Part shown: in pieces, positions 11,994-24,534 of the stretch
Numbering within the stretch: position 1 is the stretch's first letter
Layout of the letters: each line of letters opens with the position of its first letter
From: Zea mays
Lineage: Eukaryota; Streptophyta; Magnoliopsida; Poales; Poaceae
Direction: 5' to 3'
Assembly: GCF_902167145.1 (NCBI RefSeq)
Contig: NC_050096.1
Span: 197,424,566-197,488,565, forward strand
DNA length: 64,000 nt
Translations under genes and position numbers: made by a program
The notes under the pieces: generated by a model
Told to the model about the DNA's origin: nothing
Seen by the model: only the letters and a program-made list of their open reading frames with translations
The model's database searches: none

Positions 11994-12283
11994 CGGAGCG
12001 GAGTTCGTCGTCTTCCGGGACTTAGCCCGAGTTCGAGCCCTGGGTCGGGCGGAGCGGAGTTCGCCGTCTTCCGGGACTTAGCCTGAGTCCGAGCCCTGGG
12101 TCGGGCGGAGCGGAGTTCGCCGTCTTCCGGGACTTAGCCCGAGTACGAGCCCTGGGTCGAGCAGAGCGGAGTTCGCCGTCTTCCGGGACTTAGCCCGAGT
12201 CCGAGCCCTAGGTCGGGCGGAGCGGAGTTCGCCGTCTTTCGGGACTTAGCCCGAGTCCGAGCCCTGGGTCGGGCGGAGCAGAG
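11994..12283. repeat. 56-bp tandem repeat inside the LTR of element B
   Basis: Five consecutive 56-bp units start at 11994, 12050, 12106, 12162 and 12218. Each begins CGGAGCGGAGTTCG and contains TTCCGGGACTTAGCC and CGAGCCCTGGGTCGGG. Units differ by one to a few bases. A partial unit follows. Confidence 0.92.
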
Positions 12284-12780
12284 TTTCCTGTGGTGCCTTC
12301 TGCAGGACCTGATTGCCTGTCAGCCTCACTCTGTCAAGTGGCACTGCAGTCGGCGCGGCGCAGGCGGCGCTGTCCTTCTGTCAGGCCGGTCAGTGGAGCG
12401 GCGAAGTGACGGCGGTCACTTCGGCTCTGCCGGGGGGCGCATGCCAGGATAAGGGTGTCAGGCCACCTTTGCATTAAATGCTCCTGCGATTTGGCCGGTC
12501 GGTGCGGCGATTTAGTCAGGGTTGCTTCTTAGCGAAGGCAGGGCCTCGGGCAAGCCGGAAATATGTTTGCCGTCGGAGGGGGGCCTCGGGCGAGACGGAA
12601 ATCCTCCGGGGTCGGCTGCCCTTGTCCGAGGCTAGGCTCGGGCGAGGCGTGATCGAGTCGCTCGAACGGACTGATCCCTAACTTAATCGCACCCATCAGG
12701 CCTTAGCAGCTTTATGCTGATGGGGGTTACCAGCTAAGAATTAGGAGCCTTGAGGGTACCCCTAATTATGGTCCCCGACA

Positions 12781-15700
12781 CTAAGTGACCTGATATAGAA
12801 AAGAAGTTAAGAAAACTAATCGAATTACTTTTAGCTATATTTTAAGTTAAGATGTCTAAAATGGTGAAACTAGTTTTGTTGGTCTCATGGTGTTATGATT
12901 GAGAAAAATATGAACTTATGTATGAATTACTATATTTTTTATGCTGTGTTAGCCAAATCTTGTTAAATAGAGGAATTCAATTGCGTTAAATAATTGTTAT
13001 ATGTAGGTGTTTCCAGTACTTCAAGTGGTTGCAAGTTAATTAGTAGACTCTCTATGTGATGCTAGATGTCTAGGTAGACTTTCGTGAATTGTGGTGCTCG
13101 GACCGTCGAGATGAAGGTTAAGTCGGTCGATGCCGATTAAGTGGTTAAAATGATTAATGGAATAATCATGGGGTTAAAACTAGAAACTAGTGTTCTCGCA
13201 CCCGTTTGGGATGTTGTAGCCTATTTGCGTATGGTTATGATCGTGGGTAAAAATTACTAGTGCTCATGTGGTGTCTAAGCTAAAATACGAACTAGTTGGT
13301 GAAAAGCGCTTTGATATACATATATGCCGGATTTGATGATTGTGGTGAATGCGTTGATTAATTGTGTATGTTAGTTCTAGAGCGTGAAATAACTTATATA
13401 AAAATTAGTAAGTCTACTTGTTAGTTCTCACTTGGTTATTTTAACTCTAACAATTGTCAAAGTGTTAGAATAATTCAAGTATCTAGAACGCGGCAATTCT
13501 TGAATTGTATAGGAGCTGAAATTTATTAGTTGCTGTTTTGGACTGCACGCAGTGATTTCCTCGCGTTGTATGTTTGATAAAATAAATTGTGTTTTCTGTA
13601 GAAAAGTCCTATAGAAAAGTTATAAATAACTTTATTATCTTACTCGTGTTAAAATTTGACAGCCATAAGTTTGATCGTTTAGAAGTTGTGTTTTTCACAA
13701 ATTCAGTAACTGAATCTGTCCAATTCCTATACAGATTTCAGAGATTGAATTATTTGCTTAAGTTAATGTTACAATCTGTTAATGGTCGTTATATGAAAGT
13801 TGTAGATGCTTTTCTGATCTTGCTTGTGTTAAAATTTCATAACCATAGGCCTGATAGTTTAAGAGGTATGAATTTTACAAACTGGTTGCTGTGTTCTGTC
13901 CTCTGTCAGAACAGATTTCGAAAACTGTAATGTTTGATTTGATTAAATCTGGAATCACTTCTTTGTGATTATAAAAGTTATGTAGTGCTTTTTCCAAGCT
14001 TTCCAAAAAGTCTTGGATCACTCTTTTTGGTAATCTGAAGCTTGACTTATGAATGTTTAAAGTGTGAATACTGAATCTGTCCAGTTCTGGACAGCAACGT
14101 CTTCTAGTGTCTTTTATTCTTAGTTAAATATTGAATCACCTTGAGATGTTTATAAATGATATGTAGGCAATTTAATTATCTTTCCAGAAAGTCTAGGATA
14201 AATTTATTTGGATGTCTGAATCTTTAGTTATGAATTTTTAAAGTCACAAGTCTGAATCTGTCCAAATCTGGACAGCGCTGCTGTAATTGCACTTTTTGAC
14301 CTTGCTAAGTGATGAATCATGTTAAGGTAAAAATGCCAAAGTTATAGTTCACTTTTTAAGCTTTCCAGAAAGTCCTAGTTTGCTATTTTTGGATTAATAT
14401 TTGAAAGGTTATGATTAAAACAAGTAAATGCTGTATTGTTGTCCAAAACAAATCTGGAAGTGCGCATTTGATTGTTTAGTTCACCCTGTTTGCTAAAAAT
14501 GTTTGGTTAACACTTAAGTAATGTAGACTTGCCATGACTAAGCTTAATAATGCACGTGTTTCATGTTTCGTTTGTTTCTTGCTCTAGTTGATTGTGATAT
14601 AGGAGTTCCGTAGTTAGTGATGTCTATGTCGTATTCAAGCTTATGTTGTCTTGGTTGGACTTGTGTAGTTGGTGATGCTTTTGCGCGATCCATAGGAGAA
14701 CTAATGAAAAGCCGTATCCAAATAAATAAAATGCGCGTACTTGTGATGTTATTTTTATGTTGCGTAAATATATAAAATGTTGTCATCTTTTTAATGGTGT
14801 TAATGTTGATCGCCGATAAAGCGTAGATAACTAATGCTAATGTGTGGTTGTCTGCGGTGTCTTCCAATTTAATGTTTAGTTCGTCACTGTGTCTTTTTAT
14901 ATCTTGTGCTACTTTTGTGCTACTTTCACTATATTCATACATATGCATCTTGCATCTCATTTAGGACTGAGAGATGATGATCGTGCAAGTGATGTGGTGC
15001 CAACCACAAGATGCAGTTGGTGGACGACCTGAAGAATGGACCTAACCAGTGGATGCTCGCCAAGCGAGTACCCCCAGTAAACACTATCTAAGTGTTAAAT
15101 TAAAGGCAAGCCCCGGTTTTATGCATAACCGTTTATATATATGCTATTTTACTACACTTAATGGTTGTAGGCTTGTACTGTGCACTTAAGTGTAGGAGTT
15201 GCTTGAAACCCTAGTTGCATGAACTCAGGACTCCTTTGTGATGGATACTAGTATGCTAGGTCGAGTATCTGCTTTGCAAATTAAGGATCTCGGTAGAAGT
15301 CGAGTGATTTTTCTAGCACTCACGCGAGTCAGGAATTGGTTGTACCACTTTGATAAAGAATGATGATGGTCTGTGGACACGGATCCATGGGGATGCGTGG
15401 TCTACGAGATGAAATTGGAATAAGGATTAACGTGCAGATACCTGTGTCAAGCGTTTGAACGTACTAAACACATGCCGAGAAATATGGTAAATCAGTAAGC
15501 CTAGTACCTGAGTGAACCTACCCGCAGACTTTACCCCTCACGCGACCTGAGACGTGGTCTCCCATTCCGGTTATGGTGGGTACAAGTGCGGTCACTGCAC
15601 GACGGCAGTCAGGGTTAGTGAGGCATTGTACGCTAAGGCGGTGAGCCATGATCTGTTGCCAGGGAATCGATGGGGACAGTTGATGTGTGTGGGGACGGAG

Positions 15701-16498
15701 TGCCTCGCCACGTCGTGTGTTTAGGTTTACCTTGCAAGGATAAAAACTCGATTCGAATCGTCTGCTTCTCGCAGCTAATGAGACGACTTGATCCATTGTG
15801 CTGCATTGAGTAATAAGTGAAAATGAGGTGACTGGCAAAAGTTGTTGATTGATAAAATGTTTGATACCATGTATGACTAGCTAGGTACACATCTAGTTAA
15901 AAGGATCATATTAAAACTTGAAAAGGTAAAACTTGATTTTAGACTCAGCTAGTGCTTTTGGCAAACCAAACTCCTCAGCCAAACAACTGCATGTCTAGAG
16001 GTAGAGGAGTAGACTCCTCACACCGGGTAAGTCTAGCTGAGTATTAGTATACTCAGCCTTGCTTGTGGCATAATTTTTGCAGGTACCTCCTTGATTTGGT
16101 TGATGGTGTGACTTGGCCTCCATCACCGCCACTGGGATAGATGGTCGAGTGGGTTATTGCTTCCGCAGGAGAGGACCAGGACGAATAGCGTGGCCAGGCT
16201 TTGCCATGTTACTCGGTTTTCTCCGTTAGTTATTTTCGCTGCATTAGAATTTATGGTTATTATTTCTGAAACTCCGATAATGTAATCACTAATGGTACTT
16301 CTTAAATTTGTGGTATTATGCTTTATTGTATTTCTCTGTGCCTCACCTTCGAGTGAGCTAGTGGTATTCGATCCTGGTTAAGTGGCTTTATCGGACTAGA
16401 TCCGAGGGACTGACAGGTTATTTCTATTTAAGTGTGGTCTAGCCTCTAAGGCGGGACTTATACACTTAAGTTGGAATAATTCGGGCGGTTTCGCCACA
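12781..16498 (+). repeat. 5' LTR of element D, 5' end removed by the insertion of B
   Basis: The distal 1.5 kb (about 14970-16498) repeats at 18784-20171 plus 24540-24668. The proximal 2.2 kb (12781-14970) is AT-rich and has no counterpart in the 3' LTR; I infer it is LTR sequence that the 3' copy has lost. It contains several copies of a motif like CTGAATCTGTCCA with ATTTCAGA-type neighbours (13700-14280). No genes are seen in it. Confidence 0.65.
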
Positions 16499-16500
16499 GC

Positions 16501-16514
16501 TGGTATCGCGAGCG
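16501..16514 (+). other. Primer-binding site of element D
   Basis: TGGTATCGCGAGCG lies two bases after the 5' LTR end (CGCCACA at 16498). It resembles the initiator Met tRNA site TGGTATCAGAGC with a few changes, as in chromoviruses. Confidence 0.7.
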
Positions 16515-18154
16515 AATACCATCACAGAGAAGTCAATAAGTCATGATTTCCAACCTTTTCTAAAGTAAAACTTGCTTAGAAGCCAATGTTGGATAGATTG
16601 TCAGGACGATCAGGATAGACCTAGGACGTGAAGCCTTAGAAAATAGATGGGTAGCTAGGTGGCTATATTTATATAGGCCATAAAGGCTACTACTACTATT
16701 AGGATGTTGTAGAAGCATCCAAAAAATTAGTTAGGTCTGAGAAGACGTCTAGAATGAGCATGCATCATGATTGTCGCATTATAATTGTCTTTTGTGCATC
16801 AACATGCTTCTCTCACTTTTATTCCAATAATAAGAACTTGTGAATAATGTGATGTACTGCTATGTTAGAAATGCCTTACCTCATGTCAGATTGGTAAATC
16901 TTATAAGGTCGTGTTATATGTTTCTCTTGCCTTGCTATCTAGGTGGTATTGGAAATTGTTCAACCCTTTTTGCAAAAAAAATGTTGCTTGTTCTGTTCAT
17001 AGAAAGACCCCCTCCAAACAACCTTGAGTTAGCAAGTGAAACCTCAAAAAAATCATGCTTGTGTTGGTGTTTTCTAACCCTTGTGTGTTTTACCCTTGAA
17101 TTTACACCTGCACCGTTTGTAGAACCCTGTAGCTGGACCGCTAGTTCGACCTAAAGCTTCTTTGTGCACTTGTCATGTCAAAAAAATTGTTGTTTGATGT
17201 CTAGTTGCCCAAACCCTATCAAGGCCATGTTTCTTTCCATAGATCCTGTCCCGAATCTTCATAACCTTTCTGGTGCTCGTCCTAAGTGATCTCATGCGAC
17301 TACCTCTCTTTTCACCTGGATCTGGTAATCTTTTTCCTCGTGAATCATGTTGTGGCTTTACGATCCAAATCTCTGGGTCCTTCATCAATTCTGCCCCGTT
17401 ATCTGGTTATTTGCTATAACCTATTCTCAAGTATCAGATGTTGATTTGCCTAAATCTCTCATTTCTGGTCATTCTCATACCCCCTTCTGCGAGGATCATG
17501 ACGCTTGTTTTATCAACTTATCTCTAAGCGGCATATCCATGTGGATTAATGGATGTTGCTGTTATCTTTGGATCTCTCATGTCTCTAAAAGCTTATCAAT
17601 CTCGATCTTATGGTTGGTTCCTCCTCATATTAAATATTGTATCAATCTTTGGCTGATAGTCCCCGTGATGATCATAAAATAGTTCTCTGAGTTAAAGAAA
17701 ATTCTCATGTGATGCTCTTTTGTCAGTAGTCTCTGCTTCAACTCCGATCACATTATTATTTTCTGAGCCAAACTCTCATGGGCTCCATCTATTTATGCCA
17801 CGTGAAAATTTCTTATTGGTTGCGTTTGGTAATGATGTCATGACTAACGACTGATGGTGCCGCGACGAAACCGAGAGCCAACTATGGTGCACACATGGTT
17901 GAGTTGCTCGGCACGTGCTGGTATCGTGGTTAATAGTTGTGATCCATTACGAGGCTAAACCGATGTGCTATCTTTTGTGGACACTCTCAGAATGATCGCT
18001 GCATTTTATCTCAATATGTCACGATATTCTCTCAAATCTATCTTCTGTATCTGTCAGATGACATCTTATGGATTGGTGTATCTACCATCAGCCTGGGAGT
18101 TACATGCTTCTCCACCCTTGAAGATCTTTGTCCGAATCTCGGGACGAGATTCTT
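16515..18154 (+). other. Interior of element D, no coding capacity
   Basis: About 1.6 kb of AT-rich sequence. No gag, protease, RT or integrase motif is visible in any frame. The last 40 bp contain AATCTCGGGACGAGATT (18135-18151), the same near-palindrome found next to the polypurine tract of element A. That is the only sign of relationship to coding chromoviruses. Confidence 0.7.
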
Positions 18155-18169
18155 TTAAGGGGGGAAAGC
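18155..18169 (+). other. Polypurine tract of element D
   Basis: TTAAGGGGGGAAAGC lies immediately before the 3' LTR start TGTGACACCC. It fixes the LTR border and the rightward orientation. Confidence 0.8.
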
Positions 18170-20171
18170 TGTGACACCCTAGGTGTCAGTTTCGGATTAT
18201 GTCGAGAGATTTGTCCCTAACTTGAATGCTCAGTGAAAATTTCTATTTCTCGCTCGCGTATGTCTCTGATTATCCAGACTATCCATTCACAATTCACCGA
18301 ATTCGGAGTTATTCAGTCTCACAGAAGGCCAAATTTGGAGCCTGTTAAAACTTTTATTTCTCAGAACAAATGCAAACTCGAAAATCATTCTCGACTTATA
18401 AATCTCATCTAAAGCTCGTTCAATCAAACTCTCGACGACTGTTATTTGATCTGAGCCCGAGTCTAATTCCTCGAACCTCGATCGATGTCCGACTATCTTA
18501 ATCCGAGTCCGTACTCTCAAACAGAATACTCAATATGTCGTCCTCAAATAAATTCTTATCCGATTTGGCAGGATACCTCTGTATCCAATCCAATTTTAAA
18601 AATCAACATCGGCGATGATTTTTAAACGTCGCGATTTGTCTCTATAAATCCGAAAGCCGGTCATATCCCAAGGCAATTTATTTTCGAATCATGTGTAGGG
18701 AATTATTGTCGAGCGAAGTCAAATCGAACTCTTGGCCGAGTTAATCGCCCGATCTTCCGAAATCTATTTCACTTTGTTCTTCGTGCAAGTGATGTGGTGC
18801 CAACCACAAGATGTAGTTGGTGGACGACCTGAAGAATGGACCTAACCAGTGGATGCTCGCCAAGTGAGTACCCCCAGCAAACACTATCTAAGTGTTAAAT
18901 TAAAGGCAAGCCCCGGTTTTATGCATAACCGTTTATATATATGCTATTTTACTACACTTAATGTTTGTAGGCTTGTACTGTGCACTTAAGTGTAGGAGTT
19001 GCTTGAAACCCTAGTTGCATGAACTCAGGACTCCTTTGTGATGGATACTAGTATGCTAGGTCGAGTATCTGCTTTGCAAATTAAGGATCTCGGTAGAAGT
19101 CGAGTGATTTTTCTAGCACTCGCGCGAGGTCAGAAATTGGTTGTATCCACTTTGATAAAGAATGATGATGGTCTGTGGACACGGATCCATGGGGATGCGT
19201 GGTCTACGAGATGAAATTGGAATAAGGATTAACGTGCGGATACCTGTGTCAAGCGTTTGAACGTACTAAACACATGCCGAGAAATATGGTAAATCGGTAA
19301 GCCTAGTACCTGAGTGAACCTGCCCGCAGACTTTACCCCTCACGCGACCTGAGACGTGGTCTCCCATTCCGGTTATGGTGGGTACAAGTGCGGTCACTGC
19401 ACGACGGCAGTCGGGGTCAGTGAGGCATTGTACGCCAAGGCGGTGAGCCCTGATCTGATGCTAGGGAATCGATGGGGACAGTTGATGTGTGTGGGGACGG
19501 AGTGCCTCGCCACGTCGTGTGTTTAGGTTTACCTTGCAAGGATAAAAACTCGATTCGAATCGTCTGCTTCTCGCAGCTAATGAGACGGCTTGACCCATTG
19601 TACTGCATTGAGTAATAAGTGGAAATGAGGTGACTGGCAAAAGATGTTGATTGATAAAATGTTTGATACCATGTATGACTAGCTAGGTACACATCTAGTT
19701 AAAAGGATCATACTAAAACTTGAAAAGCTAAAACTTGATTTTAGACTCAGCTAGTGCTTTTGGCAAACCAAACCCCTCAGCCAAATAGCTACATGTCTAG
19801 AGGTAGAGGAGTAGACTCCTCACACCGGGTAAGTCTAGCTGAGTATTAGTATACTCAGCCTTGCTTATGGCATAATTTTTGCAGGTACCTCCTTGATTTG
19901 GTTGATGGTGTGACTTGGCCTCCATCCCCACCACCGGGATAGATGGTCGAGTGGGTTATTGCTTCCGCAGGAGAGGACCAGGAGGAATAGCGTGGCCAGG
20001 CTTCGCCATGTTACTTGGTTTTCTCTGTTAGTTATTTCCGCTGCATTAGAATTTATGGTTATTATTTCTGAAACTCCGATAATATAATCACTAATGGTAC
20101 TTCTTAAATTTGTGGTATTATGCTTTATTGTATTTCTCTGTGCCTCACCTATGAGTGAGCTAGTGGTATTC
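18170..20171 (+). repeat. 3' LTR of element D, first part
   Basis: It starts TGTGACACCCTAGGTGTCAG. The first 614 bp have no partner in the window. From about 18784 it matches 14970 onwards base for base apart from scattered differences. Relative to the 5' LTR it lacks more than 2 kb upstream of that point. It is cut at 20171 by solo LTR C with duplication TATTC (20167-20171). Confidence 0.82.
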
Positions 20172-23100
20172 TGTGGCGGAACCGCCCGGATTATTCCAAC
20201 TTAAGTGCCTAAGTCCCGCCTTAGAGGCTAGACCACACTTAAATAGGAATAACACGTCAGTCCCTCGGATCTAGTCCGACGAGGCCACTAACAGGATCAA
20301 GTACCACGTACTCACTCGATGGTGAGGCACAGAGCAAATACAATAAAGCATAAAACCATACATTGAGGAGTATTAAATTTATTACATCATCATCAGAGTT
20401 CAGCAAAAGTAGTCATCATTGTTCAGAATGCAGTGGAATAAAACTAGCGATAAATAATTAGAGAGATGGGGAAGCCTGTCCCATCACTCCTCATGCTCCT
20501 CCTCTGCCGAGGTAGGGTCCCACTCGACTATCCAACCCGGTGGCAAGATGGACGACTAAGTCACTCCAGCAACCATGTCCTCTAGAGCACCTATAAAAAT
20601 TATGCCACAAACAAGGCTGAGTATACTAATACTTAGCTAGACTTACCCGGTGTGAGGAGTCTACTCCTCTACCTCTAGACATGCAGCTGTTTGGCTGAGG
20701 GGGTTTGGTTGCCAAAAGCACTAGCTGAGTCTATAAATCAAGTTTTAGATTTGTCAAGTTTTAGTGTGACTCTCTTAAGACTAAATGTATACCTATCTAA
20801 TCATACATGGTATCAAACATTTAGCAATCAACAACTTTTGCCAAGTCATCACATTTCCACTTGTTACTCAATGTAGCAGCATGGATCAAGCAGTCTCGTT
20901 AGCTGCGAGAAGCAGACGATTTGAATCGAGTTTTTAAACCTTGCAAGGTAAACCTAAACACACGACGTGGCAAGGCACTCCGTCCCCACACACATCAACC
21001 GTCCCCATTGATTCCCCGTCAGCAGAGAGGGGCTCACCGCCTTGGCGTACAATGCCTCACTGACCCCGACTGCCGTCGTGAAGTGACCGCACTTGTACCC
21101 ACCATAACCAGAATGGGAGACCACGTCTCAGGTCGCGTGAGGAGGGCAATCTGCTGCCAGGTGCACTCAGGTACTAGGCTTACCAATTTACCATATTTCT
21201 CGGCATGTGCTTAGTACGTTCAAACGCTTGACACACGGTACCACACCTTAATCCTTATTCCAATTTCCACCTCGTAGACAACCAATCCCCATGGATTGTT
21301 GTCCACAGACCAACATCATTATACTATGAAAGTGGATACAACCAATTCCTGACCTCGCGCGAGTGCTAGAAAAATCACTCGACTTCTACCGAGATCCTAA
21401 TTAATAAAGCAACTACTCGACCTAGCATACTAGTATCCATCTCAAAAGGAATCCTGAGTTCATGCAACTAAGGTTTCAGTCAACTCCTACACTTAAGTGC
21501 ACAGTACAAACCTACAAACATTAAGTGTAGTAAAATAGCATATATAAACGGTTATGCATAAAACCGGGGCTTGCCTTCCAAAGCTGAGGCAGGCAGATCC
21601 TCTGGGGCAGGCTCTGGTGCTGGATCCGGGGCTACCTCCTGAGCAAATCCTTGCTCTGGCACGAGTATGTACTCTCCGTCCGCGAGGTTGCAATCTATCA
21701 AATGCAATGAATAAGATATATGCATGCTATGATATGTAGAATTTAATAGCAATTATGCCTTAGTGCAGAAAAACTAAGTTAGTTACTCATTTAGGGTTTC
21801 CTTGTTATAAGAGGCTCTTAGGGTTTTAGGCTTATCAATGTAGGTTTGAGGTTCTTGCCTAAGCATAATGGATTAAGACTTGGAATGCCCCTTAAATGTT
21901 TTACTGGGTACTCAAGGGGTTTTGCTGGTTGGGTTAGGGTAACATTAGTCTCCACTATTAATTTCCTTTTTCTTTTTTCTATTTATGCTTTTAGGGTGGA
22001 TTTGAACTACAACAGTGATTTAACTCTTTCCAAAAATTTTGTAAAAATTATAGTGGGTTACTATTTGTCACTGTAGTCTGTCCTATAAATTTGGGATCCA
22101 GAATAATTAGAATACTCCCTGGACAACAATACAAAAGTTGGGGCGAAAGGGGTCACTTTGCACTACAACTCTTGTCTAGGGGTGGGTTCTGTACTAAGAG
22201 TCATTTTTACTGGTATCTATAGGTAATAACTTGCTTCTGTGCCAAAAATCACAGAGGGCTACTTAGTGGTTATTTAGTTATGATTTTCTAAGGTTTAATG
22301 CTAAAAAACACAACTAACTTGTCATTTGAAAAATATCAAACAACAGAACTTTTAATTTTTCTATGTTCATAATAACAAAACATTAGTTATCCCAAGGTTT
22401 GGGGTGTTGTCTCCTCAGGGTTATTTTTCTAGGATTTTTCTAAGTTTTCCTTATTTTCCTAAAATAAAAGGTATCTCTTTATTTTTATACTAAACAGAGG
22501 TCAAACAAAATTTTCTAGTGAACCATACTGAATAAGTAGGCTAACAAAAATGTGGGTGCTCCCTGGTTCTTATTTTAAACTACCTTTTATATTTTCTTTA
22601 ACCTTAAGCTGAAAATGATTAAAAGGGCAAACCCTACCTTAATTGGGTGTACAGAGGGGTTTATTAATTTTAAACAGGTTAGGAAGTGATTAAGTACTTC
22701 TCTGAATTTTCTTAACCTCAGTCTAATAGTGTAGCTATTTTTCCTTATTTTCTTTAGCTTTTGACCAGATAATCAATTAAATCATAACTTTAAAGTTTTC
22801 TGCAATACTTAGGGGTTTATATTTTTCCTATGTAGTTTATATTATTTTGGATCTGACAAAACTGGTTTGACATGATTTGGATGAACCAAACTGAAGTTAT
22901 GGATTTCTCAAGTTCTGGTTGCATTTAAATCAGAATATTAAAAAGGTTTTCTGGAAATCCACTTTGCATCGAAGACCCTAGGTTCTTTCTAAACTAATCC
23001 CTATAGTTATACCCCTGCACCACTATTCCCTTGAGTCGCTGACAGCGCACAAAACCCCCTGGCCTTTTCTTCTTCTCCCCAGAGGTCCCTCCCCTTACGA

Positions 23101-24534
23101 AAACAGTAACCGCGGAAGGAAAAGGGCGGCGCGGCTTACCGGCGGCCAGAGAGGTCCGACGGGGGGCGGGGTTGGCTCCGGGAGGTCCTAGCGGTCACAG
23201 CGAGGTACGGCTCGACGGCGGTGGTGGTCGGAATCGGCCGGTCCACGTGCGCAGGCGGGTGAACTCGTCGGAGGCGAGTGTTCCGGCCTAACCACGGCGA
23301 TTCCGGTCAACCCAAGTGCACGAGGAGCTTCACAGGGTGTTGATGAGTCGACACATGCAAGGAATTGAAGAACAACTCACGTGGAGCTCGGTCTGCGTTC
23401 ACCGGCGGTCGAGTGAAGTCCGGCGACCGTGGACTGGCTTCTCCGGTGAGGCAAAGTTTGATTCCTTGCTCGAGGAGCTTCACCGAGGCATGCACGGTCT
23501 ACTCCGAGGGTCGGATGGGGTTGGGAGAGGCTCTGCTGTCCGGTCTACGGTGGCGGGTGTTCAGGTGGCTGCGGGCACGTCGTGCGCGGGGCAATGCCGG
23601 TGATCTGGTGCTCCGGTGAGGTCGAGCGCGCGCGGAGGAGTACGGTCAAAGTCTCTGGTGGCTTTATAGGCGTGGGCGCGGGCAACGGCGCCGACTCGGC
23701 TTTGGCGCGACGCGGGGCATGCGGGGGCACGCGTCGGGCGTGCTCTGGCGAGCTCAGAGCGCGTCGAACACGTGGCTCTTTGCTTCTGCCCTTGTTCTTC
23801 CCTCTGTTGAGTGGCCAAAACGTGCGAATCTTGCCCTAAGACCTTTGAGAGATCTCTTCCTTGCACCTAGAGCTATCTAGTTCATGTGAGTACCGAGGGT
23901 AGATATGGTCGGGTTTGAGAGATATGGGGGTGGGAAGTTGTCTCTGTCCTAGCTATCCAAACCGAGACAAATCTTGTGCCAAGTTGTGTCAAACGACTTA
24001 GGGTTGGGTTCAAACTTTTCCAGGGTGTTCTAGAGGTATTTTGGCGCCACTTTGTCAATTGGGCCAAGTGGTTTTGAGTTTGGGATCAAGGTGAACATGT
24101 TTGATCCTTGGAAAAGGGGTGGTTTTGGACTTAGAAGAATTCTGATTTTTCTCTTGTGCTCAACCCTTTTGTGAACCTTTTGGGGTTTTTCTGAAATCTT
24201 TTTGGGATCACTTTTTTACGATCATTTGTAGGGTATCAAGTGTACTACAACTTTTATAATTGGCCCAAGTCATGATCTTGGGGTTTTCATAGCCTTTTGA
24301 TCATACTTACCTCTAGTGCTCCACTTGTCCAAAGGGGTTTGAATTAGGGTTTGGGCAATTCTCCCCCTTATATGTGCATGACAAGCTAAGGTATGACTTC
24401 TAAGATGGATTGCACTTACTTAGGATCTTGAGCTCCAAATTTGGTATACTTTTCCCAACTTAAGTCACATGTGATGATGGGCTTACTTATGTAGCCTTGA
24501 GTGGAAAACTCTAAGTAACACCTGGGGTGTCACA
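20172..24534 (-). repeat. Element C: solo LTR inserted in the 3' LTR of D
   Basis: A 4363-bp segment starts TGTGGCGGAACC and ends GGGGTGTCACA on the plus strand, with TATTC at 20167-20171 and 24535-24539. In its own orientation it starts TGTGACACCCC and ends CCGCCACA, like the LTR of D. Bases 20172-21580 are the reverse complement of the distal LTR of D. The remaining 2.9 kb, including a GC-rich block at 23090-23760, is not obviously similar to D. With one LTR, proper ends and a target duplication it is a solo LTR, the usual result of LTR-LTR recombination. Short open frames in it are not genes. Confidence 0.85.

Larger units (their letters stand above)
1..12780 (-). mobile_element. Element B: Ty3/Gypsy retrotransposon, 5' part only, split by element A
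   Basis: The element reads right to left. Its 5' LTR is at 11164-12780, followed leftwards by a primer-binding region and gag (11103 to 9997), which resumes at 1116 and runs out of the window at base 1. Pol and the 3' LTR lie outside. Element A (1117-9991) sits in gag with a 5-bp duplication GCGGT, and the gag frame is continuous across it once A and one duplication are set aside. The right flank starts CTAAG (12781-12785), the presumed target duplication whose partner is off-window. The long gag with an arginine-rich N-terminus resembles maize Gypsy families such as xilon/prem1; that name is from memory and unconfirmed. Confidence 0.85.
11164..12780 (-). repeat. 5' LTR of element B
   Basis: A 1617-bp GC-rich LTR with perfect terminal inverted bases (TGTCGG...CCGACA). 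Only this copy is in the window. It carries a minus-strand TATA box at 11467-11474 and an internal tandem array at 11994-12283. The right border is at 12780, where AT-rich sequence of element D begins. Confidence 0.85.

Noticed and set aside
12781..14970. A separate transposon between B and the matched part of the LTR of D
   Set aside because: No terminal repeats or target duplication at 14970; simplest reading is LTR sequence of D missing from the other copy. Kept as an open question in the findings.
23307..23866. Genes in the GC-rich block of solo LTR C
   Set aside because: Overlapping frames on both strands without domains, explained by base composition.
20172..24534. Element C as a complete retrotransposon
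   Set aside because: Only one LTR-like unit with a duplication on each side; no interior, primer site or second LTR.
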